Below are positions 49,181 through 58,544 of a DNA stretch of 64,000 nucleotides, in pieces (the stretch's first letter is position 1; every line of letters starts with the position of its first letter). This DNA is from Oscillospiraceae bacterium (lineage in GTDB: Bacteria; Bacillota; Clostridia; Oscillospirales; Acutalibacteraceae): assembly GCA_015065965.1 (NCBI GenBank), contig SVPH01000001.1, positions 1 through 64,000 of the forward strand. Direction: 5' to 3'. The notes beneath the pieces are model-generated. The model did not search any database, had not been told where the DNA came from, and saw only the letters and a program-made list of their open reading frames with translations. The translations under genes were made by a program, and so were the position numbers.

Positions 49181-50344
49181 ATGAGTATTTTTGAAACAGA
49201 CAAACAATATGTTGCGGGCACATATGCCCGTTTCCCCGTTGAACTTTCAGAGGGCAACGGCGCATTGCTTTACGGTGAGGACGATAAGGAATACATCGAC
49301 CTTGGCAGCGGCATTGCGGTTAACACTTTCGGTGCGGCAGACGGCGAGTGGCTTGAAGCAATCACCGTTCAGGCATCAATGCTTGGTCATACATCAAACC
49401 TTTATTATACAAAGCCTTGCGCCGAACTTGCAAAAATGCTTTGCGAGAGAACGGGCATGAAGAAAGTTTTCTTCTCAAACTCGGGCGCAGAAGCAAATGA
49501 ATGTGCAATAAAGGCTGCACGCCTTTGGGCATTGAAAAATAAAGGTGAGGGCAATTCAACAATAATTACCCTCAAAAACAGTTTCCACGGCAGAACAATT
49601 ACAACCCTTGCTGCAACCGGTCAGGACAGTTTCCACACCGATTTCGGCCCTTTTACAGAAGGCTTTGTTTATGCTGAGGCAAATAATCTTGATTCGGTCA
49701 AGGAACTTGCAGACAGCAATGGCTGTGCTGCAATTATGATGGAAACAATTCAGGGTGAGGGCGGAGTGCTTTCTCTTACCGATGAATTTGTTAAAGGCGT
49801 TTTTGAAATTGCTAAAGAAAAGAATATGCTCGTTATTATTGACGAAGTTCAGACCGGAAACGGCAGAACAGGCAAACTTTACAGTTATATGCATTACGGA
49901 GTTATGCCGGATATCGTTTCAACTGCAAAGGGTCTTGCAGGCGGTTTGCCGCTCGGCTGCACCATGCTCGGTGAAAAGGTTGAGAATATTCTTACTCCCG
50001 GCTCGCACGGCTCAACTTTCGGCGGCAACCCTATCTGTTGTGCAGGTGCAATCAATGTTCTTTCAAGAATTGATGATAATCTGCTTACGGATGTTACCAA
50101 GAAGAGCGAATATATAATTTCAAGACTTTCTGCTTGCGAAAAGGTAAAGAGTGTTTCAGGCAAGGGTTTTATGCTCGGCATAGAATGCGAAAAGCCTGCA
50201 AAGGAAGTTATTGCATCGGCTATGGAAAAAGGCGTGCTTGTTCTCAGCGCAAAAACAAAGGTAAGGCTTCTTCCGCCGCTCAATATTCCCTTTGAACTTC
50301 TTGAGGATGCAATTGATAAACTTATAGAGGCAATTACAGAATAA
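49181..50344 (+). CDS. argD: Acetylornithine aminotransferase
   Basis: This 387-residue class III PLP aminotransferase has F-F-S-N-S-G-A-E-A-N-E, F-H-G-R-T, I-I-D-E-V-Q-T-G-N-G-R-T-G and the Schiff-base Lys in S-T-A-K-G-L-A-G-G. It converts N-acetylglutamate semialdehyde to N-acetylornithine. It lies 11 nt after argB and ends the operon at a shared terminator. Confidence 0.95.
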   Translation: MSIFETDKQYVAGTYARFPVELSEGNGALLYGEDDKEYIDLGSGIAVNTFGAADGEWLEAITVQASMLGHTSNLYYTKPCAELAKMLCERTGMKKVFFSNSGAEANECAIKAARLWALKNKGEGNSTIITLKNSFHGRTITTLAATGQDSFHTDFGPFTEGFVYAEANNLDSVKELADSNGCAAIMMETIQGEGGVLSLTDEFVKGVFEIAKEKNMLVIIDEVQTGNGRTGKLYSYMHYGVMPDIVSTAKGLAGGLPLGCTMLGEKVENILTPGSHGSTFGGNPICCAGAINVLSRIDDNLLTDVTKKSEYIISRLSACEKVKSVSGKGFMLGIECEKPAKEVIASAMEKGVLVLSAKTKVRLLPPLNIPFELLEDAIDKLIEAITE

Positions 50345-50347
50345 AAC

Positions 50348-50388
50348 AAACTGCTCCAATCTGTGCTTGACACAAATCGGAGCAGTTT
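50348..50388. terminator. Bidirectional terminator, argD / yigZ-like
   Basis: AAACTGCTCC pairs with GGAGCAGTTT and the stem continues with ATCTGTG/CACAAAT-type pairing. T-rich tracts flank it on both strands. Confidence 0.85.
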
Positions 50389-50399
50389 TTGTTTGTAAA

Positions 50400-51029
50400 T
50401 CAATCAATATCAGAAAAGAATTCCTCGGTTTTTGTAACGCTGTATCTGCCGTTGCTGACATCTATGAGTTTAGCGTTAAAGCCATCAACAAGTTCAAGCG
50501 GCAGTCTGAAAACAACCGTAACATTATCCTCAAATATGGTGTCCTCTATAATCCCGCCGTTTTCGGGAACAAGTGATGAAAGTTTGCCGTAGAAATAATA
50601 GTCGCAGGTAACTTTGAGCCTTGCGCACATCGCTCTTGTTACAATTCCGCCTGCGGCAACGGCAATTGATGCGGAGTGGGAGTATGCCCTGACAAGTCCG
50701 CCTGCGCCGAGCATGATTCCGCCGAAATACCTTGTAACAACAACAGCGCAGTCTGTAACGCCTGTTTTTTCAAGCACATCAAGAACTGGAATTCCTGCCG
50801 TGCCTTGCGGTTCACCGTCATCGGAATAGCGTTTTATGCCGCTTTCCCTGATGATATAGGCATAAACATTGTGGGTTGCATCCCAATGCTTTTTGCTGAC
50901 CTGAGCAATAAATTCGAGCGCCTCTTCCGCGGTTGTTACGGGCTTTATGTGACCTATAAATCTGGACTTTTTGACTATATATTCATCCTGCGAAGCGGTG
51001 CGGATGGTTTTGTAACTGTTTGCAGCCAT
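50400..51029 (-). CDS. YigZ/IMPACT family protein
   Basis: This 209-residue protein has the UPF0029 core: K-K-S-R-F-I-G-H, T-H-N-V-Y-A-Y, D-D-G-E-P-Q-G-T-A-G-I-P and R-Y-F-G-G-I-M-L-G-A-G-G-L-V-R-A-Y, followed by a DUF1949-type domain. The family is related to eukaryotic IMPACT and may bind nucleic acid or ribosomes; function in bacteria is unclear. ATG 51029 is chosen with TTGGAGAA 5-7 nt upstream. It follows rpmE by about 54 nt. Confidence 0.9.
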   Translation of the reverse strand: MAANSYKTIRTASQDEYIVKKSRFIGHIKPVTTAEEALEFIAQVSKKHWDATHNVYAYIIRESGIKRYSDDGEPQGTAGIPVLDVLEKTGVTDCAVVVTRYFGGIMLGAGGLVRAYSHSASIAVAAGGIVTRAMCARLKVTCDYYFYGKLSSLVPENGGIIEDTIFEDNVTVVFRLPLELVDGFNAKLIDVSNGRYSVTKTEEFFSDID

Positions 51030-51083
51030 AATAATTCTCCAAAAAGCAAAAGCGGCGCAGAAATGCACCGCTTATTTTGCTTA

Positions 51084-51290
51084 TTATTTGTTGTTGAGAT
51101 TGAAACGCTTGTTGAAGCGATCAACACGTCCGCCGGTATCAACGAGTTTCTGCTTACCTGTAAAGAACGGATGGCATTTTGAGCAGATATCAACACGAAG
51201 ATTTTCTTTTGTTGAACCGGTTGCGATAACCTCACCGCAAGCACAGCGGATTTCGGTCTGTTCGTACTTAGGATGGATTCCTTCCTTCAT
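51084..51290 (-). CDS. rpmE: 50S ribosomal protein L31
   Basis: This 68-residue protein is a zinc-type L31: M-K-E-G-I-H-P-K-Y, Cys in C-A-C-G and [21 protein letters not shown] lies 6 nt upstream. It has its own promoter and probably drives the yigZ-like gene as well. Confidence 0.96.
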   Translation of the reverse strand: MKEGIHPKYEQTEIRCACGEVIATGSTKENLRVDICSKCHPFFTGKQKLVDTGGRVDRFNKRFNLNNK

Positions 51291-51333
51291 TTAATGTCAC
51301 CTCTTTCGGTATATCCATAAACATAACAAACGG

Positions 51334-51362
51334 ATTTTATCATATTAAGAGCAAAATTGCAA
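51334..51362 (-). promoter_or_regulatory. rpmE promoter
   Basis: On the minus strand TTGCAA (complement of 51357-51362) and TAAAAT (complement of 51334-51339) are 17 nt apart. Confidence 0.6.
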
Positions 51363-51397
51363 GTATTTTTTAAAAATTTTTTGCTAACGGGAAATTT

Positions 51398-54300
51398 TTA
51401 TGGAATTTCAACAGTTTCGCCGAGCCTGAACGAATAAATAAGGGTCTGTTTAACGGGTAACCCGATAACTTCAGCAAGGCAGCGGCGGTAAACGGAAAGT
51501 TGTTCCCTATATTTTTCGGCAAGTTCTGCACCGGTCGACGCTTTGTCGGTTTTAAAGTCAACAATAACAAGTTCACCGTTTTCAACAAAAGCGCAGTCTG
51601 CAACGCCGTCGATTATTATTACCTCATCGCTTTGTTTTATTTCAGGTTCCATTTCGCAGAGAGGAACGGATGCGGTGAAAGTATATTCTTTATAAACTTT
51701 TTCAGCAGCAAGCATGCGTTTTGCAAGGTCGCTTGTGAAGAATCGGGAAATTGCTTTTTTATCAACAACATCTGCTTCGGTCTGCGTAAGCATTCCCTGC
51801 CCGACAAGGCGGTTAAGTTCCTCACTTACATTGATGCCTGCTTTTTCGTAATCGGCATATTGCATGAAACGGTGGGTTGCTGTGCCTCTCTGGGCAGGCG
51901 TAAGCCTATCTTTGCTTATAAATGACGGTTTGCGTGATGCAAAGTATTCTCCGCCTATTTCCTCGCTGTCAAGTTTTGACGCAACTCTTTTTGCAAGAAT
52001 GCCTTCAAGTTCGGCATAAGGATAAACATAACTGAGTCTGTTCTGAATTTCTCTGATTATGTTTTTATCGGGAGCAGCGCATGCGGTTTCTTCCGCCGCC
52101 TGTGCATTTTCGGTGTTGCCTGTTATAATCTGAGTTTTCAGTGCGGTATTGCATGGGATTGCAGCAGATGCGGAAATACCTGCTGCATTGCGCAGAGCAT
52201 GGGCATCGGGGTGCCTTATAAGAGCCGAAAGAATGCATTCACTGTAACTTGAAAAGTTGACTACCGTGAATGGGTCAATAAGTTTTTCGTTTCTGATATT
52301 TGCCGATATTTTGGCAAGTTCTTTACTCCAATCATTTGCGGAAGAAAGAATTATAAGTTTTTCTTTGGGACGCGTTAAGGCAACATAGAGAACCCTGAGT
52401 TCTTCTGAATGCTCGGCTTTTTTAATTTCAAGTTTTGCGGCAATGCGTGCAAGGGTATCAAATTTTGCCAAACCTGAGCAATTCTTGATGCCTATTCCGC
52501 TTTCGGGGGCAATAAGCAAATCTTCCCTAAGTGAAAGATTGCTGTATTTCTTTTCACATGCTGCAATAAAGCAAACAGGGAATTCAAGGCCCTTACTTTT
52601 ATGAATTGTCATAATCTTAACCGAATTGCCTTCATCAGCCTTAGGCTCGCTGCCTGCAATATCGTTGCCGCTCTTAATGATGCTGTCAATATAGCGGATA
52701 AATCCCGAAACACCTTTTTTGCCCGTGCTTTCATATTTATTTGCAAGGTCAATAAAACAGTTCAGATTGGCTCTGCGCCTTGCGCTGTCCTTCATTGCGG
52801 CGACGATTGCGTTATAGCCTGTATCTTCAATAAGCCTGCGTATCAGTTCGCCTGCAGATACGGTTGATGCAATACGGCGCATATCTTTTATTTTTTCAAG
52901 AAAATCAACGGATTTCAAGTTGCCGCCTTCTGCCGACTGAACAAGGCAGTGGTAGAACGAACCTTTTCGGTTTGCCGCTCTCATCTGAGCAAGGTCATCG
53001 GGAGTAAATCCGAAAACAGGAGAGAGCATAACTGCAGTCAGCGGAATATCATCAACAGGGTTATCTATGATTTTCAGCAGTGAAAACATAAACATTATTT
53101 CAGGGGTTGAGAGCAGACCGCCGCCTGCCTCGCAACTGAAAGGGATTCCCCTTGCGGAAAATTCATCCATAAAATCTTTTGCACAGTTTTTTATGCTTCT
53201 CAAAAGAATGCAGAAATCACCGTATGTTGCTTTGCGCTGAGAATCGCCGTTTGTAAAAGTTATGCCGTCTGCAATTGCTTTTTCAATGTAATCGGCGGCA
53301 TACCTTGCCTGAGCGGCGAGATAGTTATCCTTATCAGTTTCAATAAGGCATACCTCGGTGTCTGCACCGTCTTTTTCCGGATAGTTTGCGGCGGCTTCAA
53401 GGAACTCATTTTTGTCATAGTCAAGTCCGCCTGCATCACGGCTCATAAGAGAACTGAAAATAAAGTTAACAATTTCCGTAACGCCTGAGCGGCTTCTGAA
53501 GTTTTTGCCGAGGGTTACTTTGGCAGGGTAATTTTCATCCTCGTATTCTTCCATACCGTCACGTCGGGCAAGAAAGATTTCGGGCATTGCCTGCCTGAAA
53601 CGGTAGATGCTCTGCTTAACGTCACCGACCATGAACAGATTATTTTCATTTTTCGAAAGAGCGCTGAATATCATATCCTGCGCCTTGTTGACATCCTGAT
53701 ATTCGTCAACAAGAATTTCTGCGTAATTTTCGGAAAGACCGATGGCAAGCGGAGTTTTGACATAGCCGTTTTCAGTCGGTTCAACAAGCAGTTTGAGCGC
53801 AAGGTGGAGAGTGTCACTGAAATCTGCGCCGTTTTCTTCAGCCTTGAGTCTTGAAAATTCTTCGGAGAATTTTAAAACTGCGTTGATAAGTTCCGAGATA
53901 ACGGGAGAGAGTTGTTCGATATCTTTTCTGTGCTCATTTTCGCTGATGCACAGAAGTTTTCCTGTATCGGCAATGCGTTCTTTGTATGCGCTTCTTGTGT
54001 TTTGACATATTTCTTTTACCGAACTCTGATAACCGCTCGGCGCTCTTTTAATTGCGGCAAACGGAATCTTAGCGAATTTTTCAACCGCTTCATCCCATGA
54101 ACAGTTGCCTGTGAATTCAAGCAGTTCTTCAAAAAGAAGTTTATCGTTCTCAAATGTGGAGCGGTATTTTTCTTCAAGTTCGGGTTCGTCTGCAAGCAGA
54201 CGGATGCAGTGCTCCGCATCCGAGATACATGATGTAATGAGTTGTGAAATGTATTCAAAAATCATTTTGCCCCAAATACTTTTGCCTGCATCGGTGCAAG

Positions 54301-54895
54301 TAGAGAAGTTCTCTGAAAGCGAATTCAGCCATTTTTCGGGGAACGGATACGCTCTTGAGAGTTCGTAAAGTTTCAGAATTGCATCAATGAGTTTACTGTC
54401 ATCTTTTTTGTCGCTTATCAGTTCGGATAATGTTATGAAACTCTGCGAATGTTCTTCGTGCAGTTTATCAACAACTGTGTTAACTGCCTGAGAACGCAGA
54501 ATGCTCAGTTTACCTTCATCGAGCAGAGCAAAATCAGGCGCTATGCCGAGTGAGTGAAAATTCTCTCTGACAAGTCCGATGCAGAATGAGTCGATTGTAC
54601 AGATATTTGCGCAAGGCAGCATGAGTTGCTGGCGGCGCAGTCGTTTATCTGCAGGATTTTCGGCAATTTTTTTGCCGATTGCAGCGAAAATTTTGTCTTT
54701 CATTTGCGCAGCAGCCGCATTTGTAAAGGTGACGATAAGAAGATTTTCAACGCCGCAGGGGTTTTCACTGTCGCAAATTCTTCTGATAACCCTTTCAACA
54801 AGAACGGCTGTTTTGCCTGAACCTGCTGCCGCACTTACAAGCAGAGTGCCTTTGCGGGCATCAATCGCTTTCTGCTGGTCCGTTGTCCATTTCAT
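51398..54895 (-). CDS. addA: ATP-dependent helicase/nuclease subunit AddA
   Basis: This 1165-residue UvrD-like helicase with a C-terminal RecB-type nuclease forms AddAB, which resects double-strand breaks for RecA. Walker A is A-A-A-G-S-G-K-T, Walker B V-D-E-Y-Q-D-V-N, with T-I-H-K-S-K-G-L-E-F and R-V-L-Y-V-A-L-T-R-P-K-E in the helicase core. The nuclease motif I-V-D-F-K-T-D-K and the final Q-L-x-V-Y segment are present. ATG 54895 is chosen from AAAGGAG 9 nt upstream. Its start lies within the end of addB, giving translational coupling. Confidence 0.96.
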   Translation of the reverse strand: MKWTTDQQKAIDARKGTLLVSAAAGSGKTAVLVERVIRRICDSENPCGVENLLIVTFTNAAAAQMKDKIFAAIGKKIAENPADKRLRRQQLMLPCANICTIDSFCIGLVRENFHSLGIAPDFALLDEGKLSILRSQAVNTVVDKLHEEHSQSFITLSELISDKKDDSKLIDAILKLYELSRAYPFPEKWLNSLSENFSTCTDAGKSIWGKMIFEYISQLITSCISDAEHCIRLLADEPELEEKYRSTFENDKLLFEELLEFTGNCSWDEAVEKFAKIPFAAIKRAPSGYQSSVKEICQNTRSAYKERIADTGKLLCISENEHRKDIEQLSPVISELINAVLKFSEEFSRLKAEENGADFSDTLHLALKLLVEPTENGYVKTPLAIGLSENYAEILVDEYQDVNKAQDMIFSALSKNENNLFMVGDVKQSIYRFRQAMPEIFLARRDGMEEYEDENYPAKVTLGKNFRSRSGVTEIVNFIFSSLMSRDAGGLDYDKNEFLEAAANYPEKDGADTEVCLIETDKDNYLAAQARYAADYIEKAIADGITFTNGDSQRKATYGDFCILLRSIKNCAKDFMDEFSARGIPFSCEAGGGLLSTPEIMFMFSLLKIIDNPVDDIPLTAVMLSPVFGFTPDDLAQMRAANRKGSFYHCLVQSAEGGNLKSVDFLEKIKDMRRIASTVSAGELIRRLIEDTGYNAIVAAMKDSARRRANLNCFIDLANKYESTGKKGVSGFIRYIDSIIKSGNDIAGSEPKADEGNSVKIMTIHKSKGLEFPVCFIAACEKKYSNLSLREDLLIAPESGIGIKNCSGLAKFDTLARIAAKLEIKKAEHSEELRVLYVALTRPKEKLIILSSANDWSKELAKISANIRNEKLIDPFTVVNFSSYSECILSALIRHPDAHALRNAAGISASAAIPCNTALKTQIITGNTENAQAAEETACAAPDKNIIREIQNRLSYVYPYAELEGILAKRVASKLDSEEIGGEYFASRKPSFISKDRLTPAQRGTATHRFMQYADYEKAGINVSEELNRLVGQGMLTQTEADVVDKKAISRFFTSDLAKRMLAAEKVYKEYTFTASVPLCEMEPEIKQSDEVIIIDGVADCAFVENGELVIVDFKTDKASTGAELAEKYREQLSVYRRCLAEVIGLPVKQTLIYSFRLGETVEIP

Positions 54896-57800
54896 ACTCA
54901 TCATCTCCTTTCATCAGATTTTCAAGAACCGTGTCAAGTTTGGTATCGAAAAGTTCTTTTACAGGGATATTTTCTTCATAAGAACAAACTGATTTATATT
55001 CACAGTATTCGCAGACTTTTTCGTAGTTATTGCCGTATGCGGGGTATGCAGGTATTTCACCTGCATGGAGTGCATTTGCCATTTCGGCAAGAATTCCGTC
55101 GGCTTTTTCTTTGAGTTTTTCAAGTTGCATAAGACCGATGAGCGAACCTTTAAGAACACCCTTTGAATATTTTGCAGGTACATACAGTCCCTTTTCGCTC
55201 TTATCCATGGCAATAACAATTTCGGGGTCGTTTAGAACGATGCCCGTCATGCCGCATTTTTTCTGTATTTCTTTTTCGATTGCTGCTTCATCATCACCGC
55301 GGCTTACCGATACAAGCGGAGACTTTGCAGGGCTGTAAAGAACACCTGCAGGCGTGAATTCGCCGTATTTGTCGCTGCCGTTCTGCCACAGGGCAAAGAG
55401 ATAAATGAACATCTGCATGTTGAGCCCCTGAACAACATCGCTGAGAGAGAAATCTTTGCCCGATGATTTATAGTCAACAACTCTGATATATTTTTTGCCG
55501 CTGAGAACTGCACTGTCAACACGGTCTATTGAACCCGAGATGATAACCTTTCCGTTGTCAGCCTGTACCTCGTATGACGGAATTTCACCGTCAGCGCCTA
55601 TTTTAAGTTCAAAATCAACGGGAGTGAATTCACTTTGCGAAAGTTCGGTTATAAGCCTTTTTGCAACGTCACATACGGAGCGGATAAGTTTTTTGAAAAG
55701 ATATATGAATCTTTCGTTTCTGTTAACACCGTCAAGATATGACATAAGGTAATCTGTGAGCAGTTTATCAAAGTAACTGAGCAGATCACCGTCATCCATT
55801 TCAAGAAGTGTTTTGCGGTCAAATTCCGTGAGAAGTTTTTCGAGGGCATAATGTATAACCGTGCCTCGCTGCATCGGGTCAAGTTCCGCAACTTTTCTGG
55901 GCATTGCTTTTATTCCGTAGCGGCAGAAATATGCAAACGGACATTTGTGATAACTCTCAACCTTTGAAGCGGAAATATACATATCTTTGCCGAAAAGCCG
56001 CTGAGCAACGGCGGTATCTTCTATTCTGAAATCTCTGCTGCCTGAAATACGGTTGAGAGCAGCAATTTTGCCGCTGTATTCATTTTCTTTTTTGAAATAT
56101 TCACTGAGTGATGAATAAAGAGTATTACCGTCAGGTTTATTGGCGGCGAGTTGTTCGAAAGCAAGGTCTTTGCCTTCAATATAATAAAGACCGTCCTGCT
56201 CTGCTGCAATTATTTCGTTGCAGAGAGGGAAAAGTGTTTTGATTTTTGTGTAAAGTTCCGAGGGTGCGAGTTGTTCACCTTTGGAATTCTTTTCAGGATG
56301 GCAGACAAACAGCATATCTGATGCGCAGCAGAATGAGTTGTACGCAATCAGTTTTTCTTCTGCAAGTTTATATTCGCCGAAGTCTGAAAGTTCGATTCCC
56401 ATTTCACTCATGCGGCGGCGGTCTTTATCAGTAAGAGCCGAACCGGTGAACGGCAGAGCAGGGAAAACTCCGCTGTTTGCACCTGCAATGAAAACAATTT
56501 TCGGAGCGGCAGTTCGGATTCTGTCTGCAGAGCCTATTGTTATTTCATCAAGTCCTTGCGGCAGGCTGCCGACGGTCTGAACACCGAGCATGAGTTCAAA
56601 CATATCGGCAATTTCACGGGCAGTAACATTTCTGTTTCTGACAAGTGTTTCAAGGTTTTCAAGAAGGTCTATAACAGTGTTCCACATGCGTTCAAGTTCA
56701 AGCGCAAGACCTGTTTCCGCTTGGCTTTCAAGCGATGCGGCAAGAGCACGGATATTTTCCGTGACATTTATTTTTTCAAGAAAATTAAATATTGCGACGG
56801 CTGCTTTTTCTCCCGTTGTGTCACGCAGGTTTTCACGAAGCGAACACAGAGGAGCAACTATTCTGCGCCTGATTGAGTTGAGGTTATCAAGCGTCTGTCT
56901 GTCTTCATCGGTAGTTTCTTCACCGAAACCTCTCGGGTTCTGTTCCCAATCAGAGAGCCAGCCGGAACCGCTGATTTTCCAAAGGTAAGAATAGTTTTCA
57001 ACCTCTGAAATTTCATCCGTGTTAAAGCCTGTAAGGCCTGTTTTGAGGTAGCGCATGAGTGTTTCCGTATCAAAACCCGAAGCGGATATTCCGATTGCGC
57101 TGCTGAGCAATGCAACCACGGGTGAAACATCAACGGGCTGACGGCTGTCCTCAAAAACGGAAATACCGCATTTTTTCAATGCGCTTCTCAGAGGTGCTTC
57201 ATATCCGGTGCTGTCACGGGCAATTACTGCAATATCTTTGCAGCGGTAGCCTTTTTCTCGGATAAGCCGTTTTGCGGTGCAGGCGATATATTCGCATTCG
57301 GAATATATGTCCGATGCTTTACATAGAGTAATGTTGTTGCATTCGTCCTCATAAATATTGGGAGCAGGGGAGAAAAGTTCGCGTTCAAGTGCCGCAAGTT
57401 CGGGCGAAGAAAATCTTTTGAACTGCGGCGGAAAGTTGTTGAACTTGCTGCGCATTGAGAGATACTGCGGCTTAGCAACCGGTGTGCCGTTCTTTTTTGC
57501 AATTTCTATGAGCCTTTTTGCCGTGCGTTTTGTGTGAGCAAAAAGGTCTGTTTCATCATCACTGTTTTCAAGATTATCGGTGCAGAGCGTAACATAAACC
57601 GCAGAGGCTTTTTTCAGCATATGAGAAATTACCTTGTATTCCTGAGCGGTAAAGCCCCTGAAACCGTCAATAAAAACCAGTCTGCCTTTAAAATAATCGC
57701 TTTCAGGCAGGGTTTCACAAAGTTCGTCCAGCAAATCATCGGGGTTGAAAAAACTGCCTTCTGTCAAAGAATCGTAAGCGTCAAGCACGGTTATGATGTC

Positions 57801-58262
57801 GTTTAATTTCATTTTCAGCAGACTGTTTTCGCTTTGGGCAAGAGCAAGGCGCACGGAATCGGTTGAGACAGTGTTCTGCTTGAATTCTGATGAAAGGGCG
57901 ACAAATTCGGAAACAACGGATTTTCGGTTAACATGATTGCCGTAAAGGCTGAGTTTATCCTTTACGCTTTCAAGAGCCATTCTCATAAGAACAACTTTTG
58001 ATGAATCGCTCAGGCGTCTGCGCTCATGCAGTGCAGGCTTTCCGACAAGTTTTTCACCAAGCCTTGTGAAACTGAGAACGTCAATATCAGCCAGTGCTTT
58101 TGCACCGACCTTGCCGAGCATTGTTTTTTCACTTGTAAATGAGAACTGTTCGGGCACAATAAGGCTGATTTTTTTGTGTCCGCCTGCCGAAAACTGCTCA
58201 ATCAGGTTTGTTATATGGGTTGTTTTGCCGCCGCCTGCAGTGGCTAAAATCAAATAAAGCAT
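54861..58262 (-). CDS. addB: ATP-dependent helicase/nuclease subunit AddB
   Basis: This 1133-residue protein has Walker A A-T-A-G-G-G-K-T-T at its start, an inactive-type helicase core, and a C-terminal nuclease domain with V-V-D-Y-K-S-S-G. The iron-sulfur cysteines occur as K-C-P-F-A-Y-F-C and, near the end, C-E-Y-C-E-Y-K-S-V-C, as in AddB. It recognises Chi-like sites in the complex. GGGGAGAC is 7-8 nt before ATG 58262. It overlaps addA by 35 nt and leads the addBA unit; a TATAAT (complement of 58297-58302) lies upstream. Confidence 0.95.
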   Translation of the reverse strand: MLYLILATAGGGKTTHITNLIEQFSAGGHKKISLIVPEQFSFTSEKTMLGKVGAKALADIDVLSFTRLGEKLVGKPALHERRRLSDSSKVVLMRMALESVKDKLSLYGNHVNRKSVVSEFVALSSEFKQNTVSTDSVRLALAQSENSLLKMKLNDIITVLDAYDSLTEGSFFNPDDLLDELCETLPESDYFKGRLVFIDGFRGFTAQEYKVISHMLKKASAVYVTLCTDNLENSDDETDLFAHTKRTAKRLIEIAKKNGTPVAKPQYLSMRSKFNNFPPQFKRFSSPELAALERELFSPAPNIYEDECNNITLCKASDIYSECEYIACTAKRLIREKGYRCKDIAVIARDSTGYEAPLRSALKKCGISVFEDSRQPVDVSPVVALLSSAIGISASGFDTETLMRYLKTGLTGFNTDEISEVENYSYLWKISGSGWLSDWEQNPRGFGEETTDEDRQTLDNLNSIRRRIVAPLCSLRENLRDTTGEKAAVAIFNFLEKINVTENIRALAASLESQAETGLALELERMWNTVIDLLENLETLVRNRNVTAREIADMFELMLGVQTVGSLPQGLDEITIGSADRIRTAAPKIVFIAGANSGVFPALPFTGSALTDKDRRRMSEMGIELSDFGEYKLAEEKLIAYNSFCCASDMLFVCHPEKNSKGEQLAPSELYTKIKTLFPLCNEIIAAEQDGLYYIEGKDLAFEQLAANKPDGNTLYSSLSEYFKKENEYSGKIAALNRISGSRDFRIEDTAVAQRLFGKDMYISASKVESYHKCPFAYFCRYGIKAMPRKVAELDPMQRGTVIHYALEKLLTEFDRKTLLEMDDGDLLSYFDKLLTDYLMSYLDGVNRNERFIYLFKKLIRSVCDVAKRLITELSQSEFTPVDFELKIGADGEIPSYEVQADNGKVIISGSIDRVDSAVLSGKKYIRVVDYKSSGKDFSLSDVVQGLNMQMFIYLFALWQNGSDKYGEFTPAGVLYSPAKSPLVSVSRGDDEAAIEKEIQKKCGMTGIVLNDPEIVIAMDKSEKGLYVPAKYSKGVLKGSLIGLMQLEKLKEKADGILAEMANALHAGEIPAYPAYGNNYEKVCEYCEYKSVCSYEENIPVKELFDTKLDTVLENLMKGDDEYEMDNGPAESD

Positions 58263-58475
58263 TGTTCCGTCTCCCCAGATAAATTTACATAGGTGTATTA
58301 TACCACATCGGTTACATTTATAAAAGTACCATTTTTGATGTACCAAAAAAAGGACTTATCTTTGATTTTCTTCGATTTTGGCTGTTTCAGGCTTAAAATC
58401 TCTGTTTTTCGGCTGTTTTGACCGATTAGGTTTTTCGCGCTTTGCGGCAGAGGTTTTGAGTTTGAATTAGCGAAG

Positions 58476-58504
58476 TTGACATGTTTTTATTATTATGTTA
58501 TCAT
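58476..58504 (+). promoter_or_regulatory. Promoter of the CNNM/CBS gene
   Basis: TTGACA (58476-58481) and TATCAT (58499-58504) are 17 nt apart, 41 nt upstream of the start. The rest of the 282-nt spacer back to addB shows AT-rich sequence with no further feature that I can name. Confidence 0.75.
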
Positions 58505-58544
58505 AAATGCACTATTTTTAATTTCTGAAAGGAGATAATCCATA

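Noticed and set aside
58263-58475. Possible small gene or RNA in the addB upstream spacer
   Set aside because: Only AT-rich sequence with short imperfect repeats and stop codons in all frames; no ribosome binding site with a usable start.
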